Shown one piece after another: positions 1 through 8,041 of a DNA stretch of 64,000 nucleotides. Source of the stretch: an uncultured Anaeroplasma sp. (GTDB lineage Bacteria > Bacillota_I > Bacilli_A > Acholeplasmatales > Anaeroplasmataceae). Made by a program: the position numbers and the translations under genes. Where the stretch lies: contig CANQDJ010000004.1 of NCBI GenBank assembly GCA_947592005.1, positions 1-64,000 on the forward strand, given 5' to 3'. The number at the start of each line of letters is the position of its first letter. The first letter of the stretch is position 1. Below the pieces are notes generated by a model, which ran no database searches, was not told where the DNA came from, and saw only the letters and a program-made list of their open reading frames with translations.

Positions 1-54
1 TTGTTTTTTATTTCCTTGACTTCTTCTCTCTGCTGTCTTTTTCGCGTCATATAC

Positions 55-124
55 AGTTTTCAAAGACCTATTTCCGTGTTTTCACACGCTCATTAATAAT
101 ACCACTTTAAAATTACAAAGTCAA
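55..124 (-). promoter_or_regulatory. Putative rRNA operon promoter and leader (boxA-like), reading toward position 1
   Basis: Minus strand: -35 TTGACT (119-124), 17-nt spacer, -10 TATTAT (96-101), then hairpin CGTGTGAAAACACG (about 76-89) and boxA-like GTCTTTGAAAACT (55-67). TCTTTGAAAACT is typical of Firmicutes pre-rRNA leaders. The rRNA itself would be outside the window. Confidence 0.5.
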
Positions 125-187
125 CATTTTTTTTATTTTTTTAAAGAAAATCATTATAAACTAACATTTTCTTCTTCAAATTTCTTT

Positions 188-730
188 TTAATTATTCAAA
201 AATTTCGCAACACATTCTAATATTTTTTCGTCATTTTGATAGCGAAAATCACTACAATCTATTTCGATATATTTCCCAATATATTCTACTTTTCTCAATT
301 CTTCCAATGTTTTTCGAAAATCCTCCAATTTACTAAAATCTTGTGATTTATGAACATAATGTCTATTTTCCCCTAATCGCTTAATAAAGCGCTTATGAAG
401 GACTTCATCATTTCCAATCAATTTGAAAGATAATACATCATATCGCAACGAATCACATAACACTTTAAGTTCTTTCATTTCATAGTCTTTAAAATTGGAT
501 TCCAAAATAAGATTCCCTTCATTTTTTTCCAAAAGATATTTCATCAACTGAAAACAAATTACAGATAATTTTTTATTTTCTTCTCGATTGTTTACAATTA
601 TAGTATCTCCCAAAATTTCTTTTATTCGATCTTTGTTAATCACCGTTATTTTAAATTTTTTCCCCAGCCGATTGGAAAATTCCGATTTTCCACCCGCCAA
701 GTCGCCCCCTATTAATATTAATTTTTTCAT
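188..730 (-). CDS. P-loop nucleotide kinase / AAA_33-type ATPase (zeta-toxin-like size and motif)
   Basis: Walker A GGDLAGGKS at the N-terminus; ATG at 730 preceded by GGAAGGGG SD; ~180 aa. Confidence 0.6.
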   Translation of the reverse strand: MKKLILIGGDLAGGKSEFSNRLGKKFKITVINKDRIKEILGDTIIVNNREENKKLSVICFQLMKYLLEKNEGNLILESNFKDYEMKELKVLCDSLRYDVLSFKLIGNDEVLHKRFIKRLGENRHYVHKSQDFSKLEDFRKTLEELRKVEYIGKYIEIDCSDFRYQNDEKILECVAKFLNN

Positions 731-753
731 AATAACCCCTTCCAACACAAAAA

Positions 754-775
754 ATCTCAATGCACAGATTGAGAT
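754..775 (-). terminator. Intrinsic terminator/attenuator between XRE gene and kinase gene
   Basis: Minus strand ATCTCAAT-CTGTGC-ATTGAGAT followed by TTTTTG; perfect 8-bp stem, 6-nt loop. Confidence 0.6.
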
Positions 776-796
776 AATTCTTTTAAAAAATGATTC

Positions 797-1045
797 TTAA
801 TCTAAGTCTGAAAAGTTCAAAAGTTCCGATAATTTAACATTTAAACCTTGGCATAATTTTATCAAGGTAGACAGTTTAATATCTACTTGAGCATTTTCGA
901 TATACCCAATATTTCTTCTCGAAATATTACAGCATTCTTCTAAATCTTCTTGAGAAAGACTTTTCTCTTTTCTTAAACTTTTAACTTTTGTAGCTAGTTG
1001 TTCCTTTGTAATTAAAATTTCCTTTAAACATTCTTCGTTTGTCAT
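797..1045 (-). CDS. XRE-family helix-turn-helix transcriptional regulator
   Basis: VKSLRKEKSLSQEDLEECCNISRRNIGYIENAQVDIKLSTLIKLCQGLNVKLSELL is a classic HTH_3 domain; start chosen after GGTGAT SD. Confidence 0.85.
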   Translation of the reverse strand: MTNEECLKEILITKEQLATKVKSLRKEKSLSQEDLEECCNISRRNIGYIENAQVDIKLSTLIKLCQGLNVKLSELLNFSDLD

Positions 1046-1054
1046 AATCATCAC

Positions 1055-1075
1055 CAATCATATTATCTATGATTG
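1055..1075. promoter_or_regulatory. Inverted repeat, candidate operator of the XRE regulator
   Basis: CAATCATA-TTATC-TATGATTG, 8-bp perfect arms, overlapping a GATAAT -10-like element just upstream of the XRE start codon. Confidence 0.5.
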
Positions 1076-1179
1076 TGAACCATATTGCCACGCAATACGA
1101 TTCGCATTTTGCATTTTTTTACAATTTTTTTTATTTTTTGACATTTTTTTTGCTTATTTTTTTAAAATTTTAGCAAAAA

Positions 1180-2025
1180 TCAACTTCTATATGGTCTTGT
1201 AGAAGCGATGTGATATAAATGATTTAAGTATTCCATATCTTCATCTGAAATTACGAAATCTATATCTAAATTATCCTTAATTCTAAACTCATGTGTAGAT
1301 TTCGGCAAAGGCAAAGTATTTCTTTGAATACAGTATCGTAAACAAATTTTGGCTATGCTCGTATTATATTTCAACGCCATATCTTTAACCTTTGGATTAT
1401 CTACCAACTCTCCGGTTGCCAAAGGAGAGTAGGCTTGGATTAAAATATCATTTTTTTGACAGTATTTTGTAATTTCTTCTTGTGTATTCCCTATAAAAAA
1501 ACGGATTTGATTAACCATCGGTTTTACTCCTGTGGTCTCAATTAAAGATTTAATATGTTCCTGATGAAAATTTGATACGCCAATGGAACGAACTTTTTTG
1601 GCATTATAAAGATCAATCAATGCTTTCCAAGCCTCTATATTTCCTTCTGTGTAATCTCCACCGACATTATCCCATGGCCAAGGAGCATGAATTAAATATA
1701 GATCCATATAGTCGGTTTGTAAATTTTTTAATGATTTTTCGAAATATTCCATTGCACCGGCATAAGATTTAATTTCAGCAGGTAATTTCGTAGTAATAAA
1801 AATATCTTCTCTATTGATATTGGAATCTTTTATCGCTTTGGCAACACTAGATTCATTTCCATAAACATATGCCGTATCAATATGGCGATATCCGTATTTT
1901 AAAGCCCATAAAACCGCATTATATGCTTCTTCTCCATCTTTGGATTGCCATGTTCCAAATCCTATTTTAGGAATCTCCACACCATTATACAGTTTATAAT
2001 ATTCTTCTCTAATCACTGATTTCAC
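1180..2025 (-). CDS. Aldo/keto reductase
   Basis: GFGTWQSKDGEEAYNAVLWALKYGYRHIDTAYVYGNE, IGVSNF, LPLPKS motifs. Confidence 0.93.
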   Translation of the reverse strand: MKSVIREEYYKLYNGVEIPKIGFGTWQSKDGEEAYNAVLWALKYGYRHIDTAYVYGNESSVAKAIKDSNINREDIFITTKLPAEIKSYAGAMEYFEKSLKNLQTDYMDLYLIHAPWPWDNVGGDYTEGNIEAWKALIDLYNAKKVRSIGVSNFHQEHIKSLIETTGVKPMVNQIRFFIGNTQEEITKYCQKNDILIQAYSPLATGELVDNPKVKDMALKYNTSIAKICLRYCIQRNTLPLPKSTHEFRIKDNLDIDFVISDEDMEYLNHLYHIASTRPYRS

Positions 2026-2077
2026 CCTCTTTTTATTTATAGTTTATCATATTCTTATTTCAAACAAAAATATCTTT

Positions 2078-2956
2078 TTAAATTTTTTTAATTTTGGCAA
2101 TAAAAAAGCCTTCGTAATACACATTTGGCAACACGCAAATCGTTCCTTCTATCTTCGTCGGTAATTGTTCTACATTCGATAAAGTTATAGGAACGATTTC
2201 AAAAGGAATCTTTTTTTGGGCTTTAATCAAAACATCTTCGTTTTCTATTTTCAAAATAGAACAAGTCGAATATATCATCGTATGTCCCTTTTTCAATATT
2301 TTTAATGCTTTTATCAACAATTCCAACTGTAACTCGGAAGAATGAATAATCAGTGGCTTGGAAATATTTTCATAACTGTGAGCATCACTGGTTTGGATTG
2401 TCCCCACTCCACTACACGGGGCGTCTAATAAAATGGTATCGAAAGAAAAATAATCGTCTAATTTACGGCTATCTATATGATGTGGATTCGCTTTAGAGCC
2501 CTGAAGTGCCAAATTATATTTCAATCGTTCAAACCGATAGGCATTTTGTTCACAAGCCATAATATTTTTTTTATTTTTTGTCAAAGCGGATATTTGTGTT
2601 GTTTTACTTCCGGGAGCGGCAGTCATATCCAATATATCCAAACTATTATCCAAATCCATAAATAGAACCGGTATTTGAGAGGATAGACTTTGTAAATAAA
2701 TTTTACCTTGGCGATAAATATCTAATTTTTGTATACAAGGCAAAGACTGATTTTTTACTATAACTGCCAAATCGCTGAAAGGAGCAATTTCATAATCTAT
2801 ATCGTTTTCTTTTAATACTTTTATTATTTCCGCAGAATCGGATTTTAATGAATTAATTCGAAAAGAAATAAACCGATTTCGGTTATATCCATTTATGATT
2901 TCATTTATATTCTTATAATCTTTTTTTAACCATTCTAATAGAAATTCCGGTATCAT
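2078..2956 (-). CDS. RsmB/NOP family class I SAM-dependent RNA (cytosine-C5) methyltransferase
   Basis: DMTAAPGSKTTQ, DAPCSGVGT, YSTCSI motifs. Confidence 0.9.
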   Translation of the reverse strand: MIPEFLLEWLKKDYKNINEIINGYNRNRFISFRINSLKSDSAEIIKVLKENDIDYEIAPFSDLAVIVKNQSLPCIQKLDIYRQGKIYLQSLSSQIPVLFMDLDNSLDILDMTAAPGSKTTQISALTKNKKNIMACEQNAYRFERLKYNLALQGSKANPHHIDSRKLDDYFSFDTILLDAPCSGVGTIQTSDAHSYENISKPLIIHSSELQLELLIKALKILKKGHTMIYSTCSILKIENEDVLIKAQKKIPFEIVPITLSNVEQLPTKIEGTICVLPNVYYEGFFIAKIKKI

Positions 2957-2995
2957 AAAATCACCCTCGATTCGGAAACAAAAAAGTTTTAAAGA

Positions 2996-3020
2996 AAAAA
3001 TGGCTCATCAAAGCCATTTT
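2996..3020 (-). terminator. Terminator of tRNA-Leu
   Basis: Minus strand AAATGGCT-TTGATG-AGCCATTTTTTC. Confidence 0.6.
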
Positions 3021-3031
3021 ATTTTATTATC

Positions 3032-3117
3032 TGGTGCCCAAGGTCGGATTCGAACCGACACGGTATCGCTACCAATGGATTTTGAGTCCATCGCGGCTAC
3101 CATTACGCCACTTGGGC
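3032..3117 (-). tRNA. tRNA-Leu (anticodon CAA)
   Basis: Minus strand GCCCAAGTGGCGTAATGG...GGACTCAAAATCC...long variable arm...GGTTCGAATCCGACCTTGGGCACCA; acceptor GCCCAAG/CTTGGGC, loop CTCAAAA, encoded CCA. Confidence 0.95.
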
Positions 3118-3163
3118 AATTAAGCGACTTCATGAGTCGCTAATTATTATATCATTATTTTTT

Positions 3164-4378
3164 TTATTTTTCAATATTGTTTTTTCGATTATATTTTTCT
3201 ATTACTTCTTCGTATATATCCAATATACTTTTGGAATATACTTCTTTGGAATATTTTCTTACTGAATCTAACGTATTGTTTTTGATACGTTGTAACGTTT
3301 CGGGGGCTTTTAATATCTCCAACATTTTTTGAATTAATTCTTCTTCACCATCAAAATAGATTCCATTGTAATAATCTTGAACGACTTCTTCTATACATTC
3401 GTCTTTTTGAACCAAAAGCGGAATAGAAGAACTTAACGCTTCTATATATGTCAAGCCTTGTGTTTCTGATTGAGAAGCATTAATAAATATATCTCCTAAT
3501 TGATAATATTTCGGAATGCTTTCCCATGGAATAGTATCTGTAAAAATAACTTGTTCTTCTATTCCTAATTCTTTTACATCTTCTTTTAACTCCGCCAATT
3601 CCGGACCACCGCCGACTAAAACAAATACCGTATCTTTATTTCCTTTACAAGCCTTAGTATACGCTTTTAACAATACTTCAATATTTTTTTCTTTGCTAGT
3701 CCGTCCGATGTATAAAAACACAAATTGATTTTCCAAAATTCCCAATTCTTTTTTCAATTCGGCAATTTCTTCTTTTCGAAAATTACTTGCATAAAATCTT
3801 CGTAATTCTATGCCGGTGGGAATGATACGTATTTCTTTTTTCAATCCATAAATATGGGCTTGTTCAAAAACCTTTTTGGTCGGAACAATATCAATTTCGG
3901 AGTGTTTGGATAATGGCCCCGTAAATAATTTACGTAACGTCCATTCCATGGATTTATGAAAATGTTTATCGAAGAATGGAGAAACATATTTAAAATAATC
4001 ACTCCATAGCGTATGTAATGTATGAACCAAAGGAATATGTAATTTCTTATGGGCAAGAATAGCCAATTTGGAAATATTATAATCCGTATGAACATGAATG
4101 ATATCTAACTGGTAGGATTCGATCACTTTCAAAAATTTTTTATGTGTTAATGTGTAACGATAATCCTTTAAATCTTTAAAAGGATAAGGTTTCCCTGGTA
4201 TATTGATAATATGTTTTTGATGAATTTCTTCGCATTCTGCAACTTCTTTTTCATCAAAACTCGTAAAAATAAAACAATTATGTCCTAAATCGGTAAGTCC
4301 TTCATACAACATTTTTATAGAGGTAACAACACCGCTTATATTCGGATAATATTGATCAGTAAATAGTCCTATCCTCAT
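3164..4378 (-). CDS. GT4 glycosyltransferase (diacylglycerol glucosyltransferase-like)
   Basis: MRIGLFTDQYYPNISGVVTSI N-terminus, IIHVHTDYNI, FLYIGRTSKEKN, SQSETQGLTYIEAL. Confidence 0.88.
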   Translation of the reverse strand: MRIGLFTDQYYPNISGVVTSIKMLYEGLTDLGHNCFIFTSFDEKEVAECEEIHQKHIINIPGKPYPFKDLKDYRYTLTHKKFLKVIESYQLDIIHVHTDYNISKLAILAHKKLHIPLVHTLHTLWSDYFKYVSPFFDKHFHKSMEWTLRKLFTGPLSKHSEIDIVPTKKVFEQAHIYGLKKEIRIIPTGIELRRFYASNFRKEEIAELKKELGILENQFVFLYIGRTSKEKNIEVLLKAYTKACKGNKDTVFVLVGGGPELAELKEDVKELGIEEQVIFTDTIPWESIPKYYQLGDIFINASQSETQGLTYIEALSSSIPLLVQKDECIEEVVQDYYNGIYFDGEEELIQKMLEILKAPETLQRIKNNTLDSVRKYSKEVYSKSILDIYEEVIEKYNRKNNIEK

Positions 4379-5414
4379 TTTTATTCCCTCTTTCAAAAAG
4401 CATATACATTATAAAACCATATACTATTAAAAAGTAATAGGTCAACAATCTCCATAACAACATACCGCTTACTGCCAAATTATTCGCGTCCGAATAATTT
4501 AACAACAAACCGGAAAACAAAGTCGTAAATGCCAATTCCGCTCCTCCAGACGCTCCAGGTGTCGGAACCCATACGGAAATGGTAAGAGCAAAGGAAGTCA
4601 TTGCCGTAACATAAAATAAATCTTTAAAGGAAAGTTTAACACCAATCGCAAAGAAAATAAAGAACGGAATAGCGTAATATATAAGCAATGCAATCAATTT
4701 AAATAAAAGTGCCAATGCCATTGTCCCTTTTTCATTGATAACATTCTTAAACGCTCTTTGCATTTCATCTACATATATTTGAAATGCCTCATCTTTATCA
4801 GCTAAAAACCGTTTTAAAAATTTAATTTTGGCAATGAAACGAATCAATTTTAAAATGATTTTTCCGGCTATTTTGGTAGTGCCGATAGCGATAATGAATA
4901 ACATCATAAACAGATTGATGCTGAATCCAAGTATCAAAAGCCACATCAAATTATCCACTTGTTGTTTTAATCTAGTATAATATACAATTAAACAAACAAC
5001 CGAAATAACATTCATAACAATTTGATATGCCAAAAAGTTTAATAATAATGTGGAAGTTGAATCGGAAAGTTTCATATTTTTACTTTTCAAAGCGTAAACT
5101 TGAAACGGTTGTCCTCCGGAAGAAAACGGAGTAATGCCATTGAAGAAAAACTCACTTCCACCGATAAATATAGCATCTTTAAAAGAAATTTCTTTACATT
5201 TTTTACGTACCAAAACGGTTAAAGATAATTGTATAAATAAACAATATAATAGAACCATTCCAATACATACCGCAATAAAAGCGTAATTGGTATGGTGAAG
5301 TACTACGTCCATAATAGAACGTATATCTCCGATGGAAACCAATAAAATGATTAATACTAAAAGAATTGCCAAAACTAAAATTAAACTTTTTACTATTTTT
5401 TTCTTTGAATACAT
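4356..5414 (-). CDS. Lysylphosphatidylglycerol synthase/UPF0104-type transmembrane protein
   Basis: Multi-TM; GGSEFFFNGITPFSSGGQPFQVYALKS and PTPGASGGAEL motifs; overlaps the GT4 gene. Confidence 0.85.
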   Translation of the reverse strand: MYSKKKIVKSLILVLAILLVLIILLVSIGDIRSIMDVVLHHTNYAFIAVCIGMVLLYCLFIQLSLTVLVRKKCKEISFKDAIFIGGSEFFFNGITPFSSGGQPFQVYALKSKNMKLSDSTSTLLLNFLAYQIVMNVISVVCLIVYYTRLKQQVDNLMWLLILGFSINLFMMLFIIAIGTTKIAGKIILKLIRFIAKIKFLKRFLADKDEAFQIYVDEMQRAFKNVINEKGTMALALLFKLIALLIYYAIPFFIFFAIGVKLSFKDLFYVTAMTSFALTISVWVPTPGASGGAELAFTTLFSGLLLNYSDANNLAVSGMLLWRLLTYYFLIVYGFIMYMLFERGNKNEDRTIY

Positions 5415-5416
5415 AA

Positions 5417-7117
5417 TTACATCTCATTCAAATAGGATATACCCAACAAACGAAGGCCTTCATTTAACACAATTCGAACTGCTTTCGATAAACAAAAATT
5501 ACTATTTCTAATTGCTTCATCTTCAACATTAATTTTTTCCAGTGAATAGAATTTATTAAAACATTGTGCCAAAGACAATAAATATTTAGCCAAAACGCTT
5601 GGAGCGTATTCTGTTGCCGCCTTTTCGATAGTAGACGGAAAGGCACTTAATAATTTAATAATATCAAAATAATGCGGAAGTTCAAATTGTTTTTTTTCAC
5701 ATTGGGCGATGGTATATGGTTTTTCTTTTAAAATAGATGCGATACGAACTCCCGTATATTGAAGATATGGACCAGTTTGTCCTTCAAATTTTACAGATTG
5801 TTCCAAATTAAATTCGGCATCTAAACCTCTGTAATTTTTTAAATCCCCGAATACGATTGCCGCAATTCCCACCGCTTTGGCAATTTCTTCTTTATTTTCC
5901 AATTTTGGATTTTTTGTTTCAATCAATTCTTTTGCCAATCGTATTGCCGTCTGTAACACATCATATAATTTAGTAACATTTCCTTTTCTAGTGGCAACCT
6001 TTTTGCCATTTGTAAGATATAAACCAAAATTAATATGTTCTATTTGATCAGCAAAATCATAACCCATTTTTTCAATCAGTTTTTTTAATTGCTGGAAATG
6101 AAGTTTTTGTTCATTTCCGACTACATATAATATTTTATCGAAATGATATTCTTTTTTTCTATAGAATACGGCAGCTAAATCTCTTGTGATATAAAGAGAA
6201 CCTCCGTCACTTCTTTTAATCAATGCCGGTGGCATATCTTCTCCCAAATCGACGATCTGGGCGCCTTGATCTTCTTTCAGTAAACCTTTGATTTTCAACT
6301 CTTCGACAACCGAATCCATTTTATCGTTATAAAATGCTTCCCCTTTATACGAATCGAATGTCACACCCAACAAATCATAAATCTGTTGAGATTCTTTCAA
6401 AGACTCTTCTCTAATCCATTGCCAAAGTTCCAAATATTTCGGATCTTTTTGTTCCATTTTCAAAAACGCTTCTCTGGCTTCTTCTTCCAATTTAGGATTT
6501 TCTTCGGCTTCTTTATGAAAGCGAACATATAATTCCGTCAAGCGATTGATGGGATCTTTCATAATTTCTTCTTTATTTCCCCATTTTTGATAAGCGACAA
6601 TCATTTTCCCGAATTGCGTTCCCCAATCACCCAAATAATTGATTGAATATGTTTGAAATCCACATTTCTGTAAAATAAGTTTAATGGAATTCCCTATCAT
6701 AGTCGAACGCAAATGCCCGATAGAAAATGTTTTGGCGATATTCGGAGAAGAATAATCTAAAGTTATTCTTTTACCTTCTCCAATAGAACTATTTCCATAA
6801 TTTTGAGATTTGGAAAGAATATCTTTCAAGACTTCCATTGCCAATAAACTTTTACTGAAAAATATATTGATAAACGCTCCTACAGGGTTTAATTTTTCCA
6901 AAGGTAAATCCAATTTTTGAATAACTTCGATTGCCTCGTTGACAATTTCAGGCATCGGTTTTCTTAAAATTTTTACAACCGAAAACATAGGAATGGAAAT
7001 GTCTCCCAATTTAGCGTCTTTCGGTTCTTCGACGACAATGGATATTTCCGTATTATAATTAACCAAATAATACTTTTGTAATTCGTTTTTTATTTGTTGT
7101 TTAATTTGATCAATCAT
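5417..7117 (-). CDS. argS: Arginyl-tRNA synthetase
   Basis: SSPNIAKTFSIGHLRSTMIGNS (HIGH-type), GDWGTQFG, DALR-type C-terminus. Confidence 0.96.
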   Translation of the reverse strand: MIDQIKQQIKNELQKYYLVNYNTEISIVVEEPKDAKLGDISIPMFSVVKILRKPMPEIVNEAIEVIQKLDLPLEKLNPVGAFINIFFSKSLLAMEVLKDILSKSQNYGNSSIGEGKRITLDYSSPNIAKTFSIGHLRSTMIGNSIKLILQKCGFQTYSINYLGDWGTQFGKMIVAYQKWGNKEEIMKDPINRLTELYVRFHKEAEENPKLEEEAREAFLKMEQKDPKYLELWQWIREESLKESQQIYDLLGVTFDSYKGEAFYNDKMDSVVEELKIKGLLKEDQGAQIVDLGEDMPPALIKRSDGGSLYITRDLAAVFYRKKEYHFDKILYVVGNEQKLHFQQLKKLIEKMGYDFADQIEHINFGLYLTNGKKVATRKGNVTKLYDVLQTAIRLAKELIETKNPKLENKEEIAKAVGIAAIVFGDLKNYRGLDAEFNLEQSVKFEGQTGPYLQYTGVRIASILKEKPYTIAQCEKKQFELPHYFDIIKLLSAFPSTIEKAATEYAPSVLAKYLLSLAQCFNKFYSLEKINVEDEAIRNSNFCLSKAVRIVLNEGLRLLGISYLNEM

Positions 7118-7139
7118 ATAAACGCTCCTTAATACAATT

Positions 7140-7165
7140 AAAACTGTGATATTCTCACAGTTTTT
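7140..7165 (-). terminator. Terminator downstream of the thioredoxin-fold-like gene
   Basis: AAACTGTGA-GAATA-TCACAGTTTT stem with T-run. Confidence 0.6.
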
Positions 7166-7792
7166 CTATTTTTGTTCTTTAGAAATCAATAATGCTTTTT
7201 GAATATACATAGACCAATTATATTCGTCGGATTCATCATAAGTTTGAGAATTAAAAATCATTTCCCCATCGTGAAAAACAAGAATTGCCGGATAAGATTC
7301 AACGGAAAAATCATCAACATCTTTTCCTTTTGATTTATTAATATCTTCTTCAATTCCCGCTTTTTTGGTTTTAAAATTTTCTGTTTCCAAATCTTCAGTT
7401 TTTTCAACCCATTCGGAAGAATATAAATAAACCGTCTTTATTTCTTCGTCTTTCGCTTTGGCATTGATTGAAGATAATTGTTCCAAAATAGTAGCATTAT
7501 TTAAGGAACCATATAATACATATACATAGTCTTTTCCCGCAATCTTTTTAACCAATTTTTCATGACTTATTTTTTCAAAAACATTATCCTCAGATAAAGT
7601 AGTGTAAGATGTACTGTTTGCGGTATTGTATTCTACAATGGCGTCATTGAATTGTTTTGTACTTTTCGCTTTGGCGGAAGGTATATTCAATACAATCGTA
7701 GTTATTAAAATAGCCACCAACACTACCAATAATATAATAAGTTCTTTTGACCATTTGAATTTTACTTTATTCTTTTTATATTTTGATGCCAT
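7166..7792 (-). CDS. Membrane-anchored thioredoxin-fold-like protein lacking cysteines
   Basis: N-terminal TM helix; YVYVLYGSLNN and ESYPAILVFHDGEMIF (cis-Pro/beta-strand-like) but no CxxC. Confidence 0.5.
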   Translation of the reverse strand: MASKYKKNKVKFKWSKELIILLVVLVAILITTIVLNIPSAKAKSTKQFNDAIVEYNTANSTSYTTLSEDNVFEKISHEKLVKKIAGKDYVYVLYGSLNNATILEQLSSINAKAKDEEIKTVYLYSSEWVEKTEDLETENFKTKKAGIEEDINKSKGKDVDDFSVESYPAILVFHDGEMIFNSQTYDESDEYNWSMYIQKALLISKEQK

Positions 7793-7860
7793 AAATTAAA
7801 TTCCCCTTTTCAAAGAATTATTTTGCCAATTTTTTCTTTTTTTATGCAATCTTGCCATAT

Positions 7861-7889
7861 TATTATATCAAAAATGATTTCCTATATCA
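7861..7889 (-). promoter_or_regulatory. Sigma-A-type promoter for the 7166-7792 gene
   Basis: Minus: TTGATA (7884-7889), 17-nt spacer, TATAAT (7861-7866). Confidence 0.65.
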
Positions 7890-7971
7890 ATAGAAATTCC
7901 TCTTTTTTTTCTTTAACCCCCGTTTTTTTGTTATGAATAAAGGTTCTTTCTATTTTTTCTCTTTAAATTAC

Positions 7972-8000
7972 TTGAGAAAACGCTTTTAATGGTATATAAT
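7972..8000 (+). promoter_or_regulatory. Promoter of glgAC with overlapping cre-like site
   Basis: TTGAGA (7972-7977), 17-nt spacer, TATAAT (7995-8000); AGAAAACGCTTTTA (7975-7988) matches 12/14 of TGAAAACGCTTTCA. Confidence 0.55.
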
Positions 8001-8041
8001 TATTATAAGAGTTTATTCTATTTTTAATTTGAGGTGAGGAA

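Noticed and set aside
7118-7165. T-box leader upstream of argS
   Set aside because: The intergenic space is ~48 bp and holds only the upstream gene's terminator; no T-box motif.
7796-7858. Possible basic uORF (MARLHKKRKNWQNNSLKRGI*) in the leader of the 7166-7792 gene
   Set aside because: Its ATG is only 2 nt downstream of the -10 box, i.e. at or before the expected transcription start, and it has no SD.
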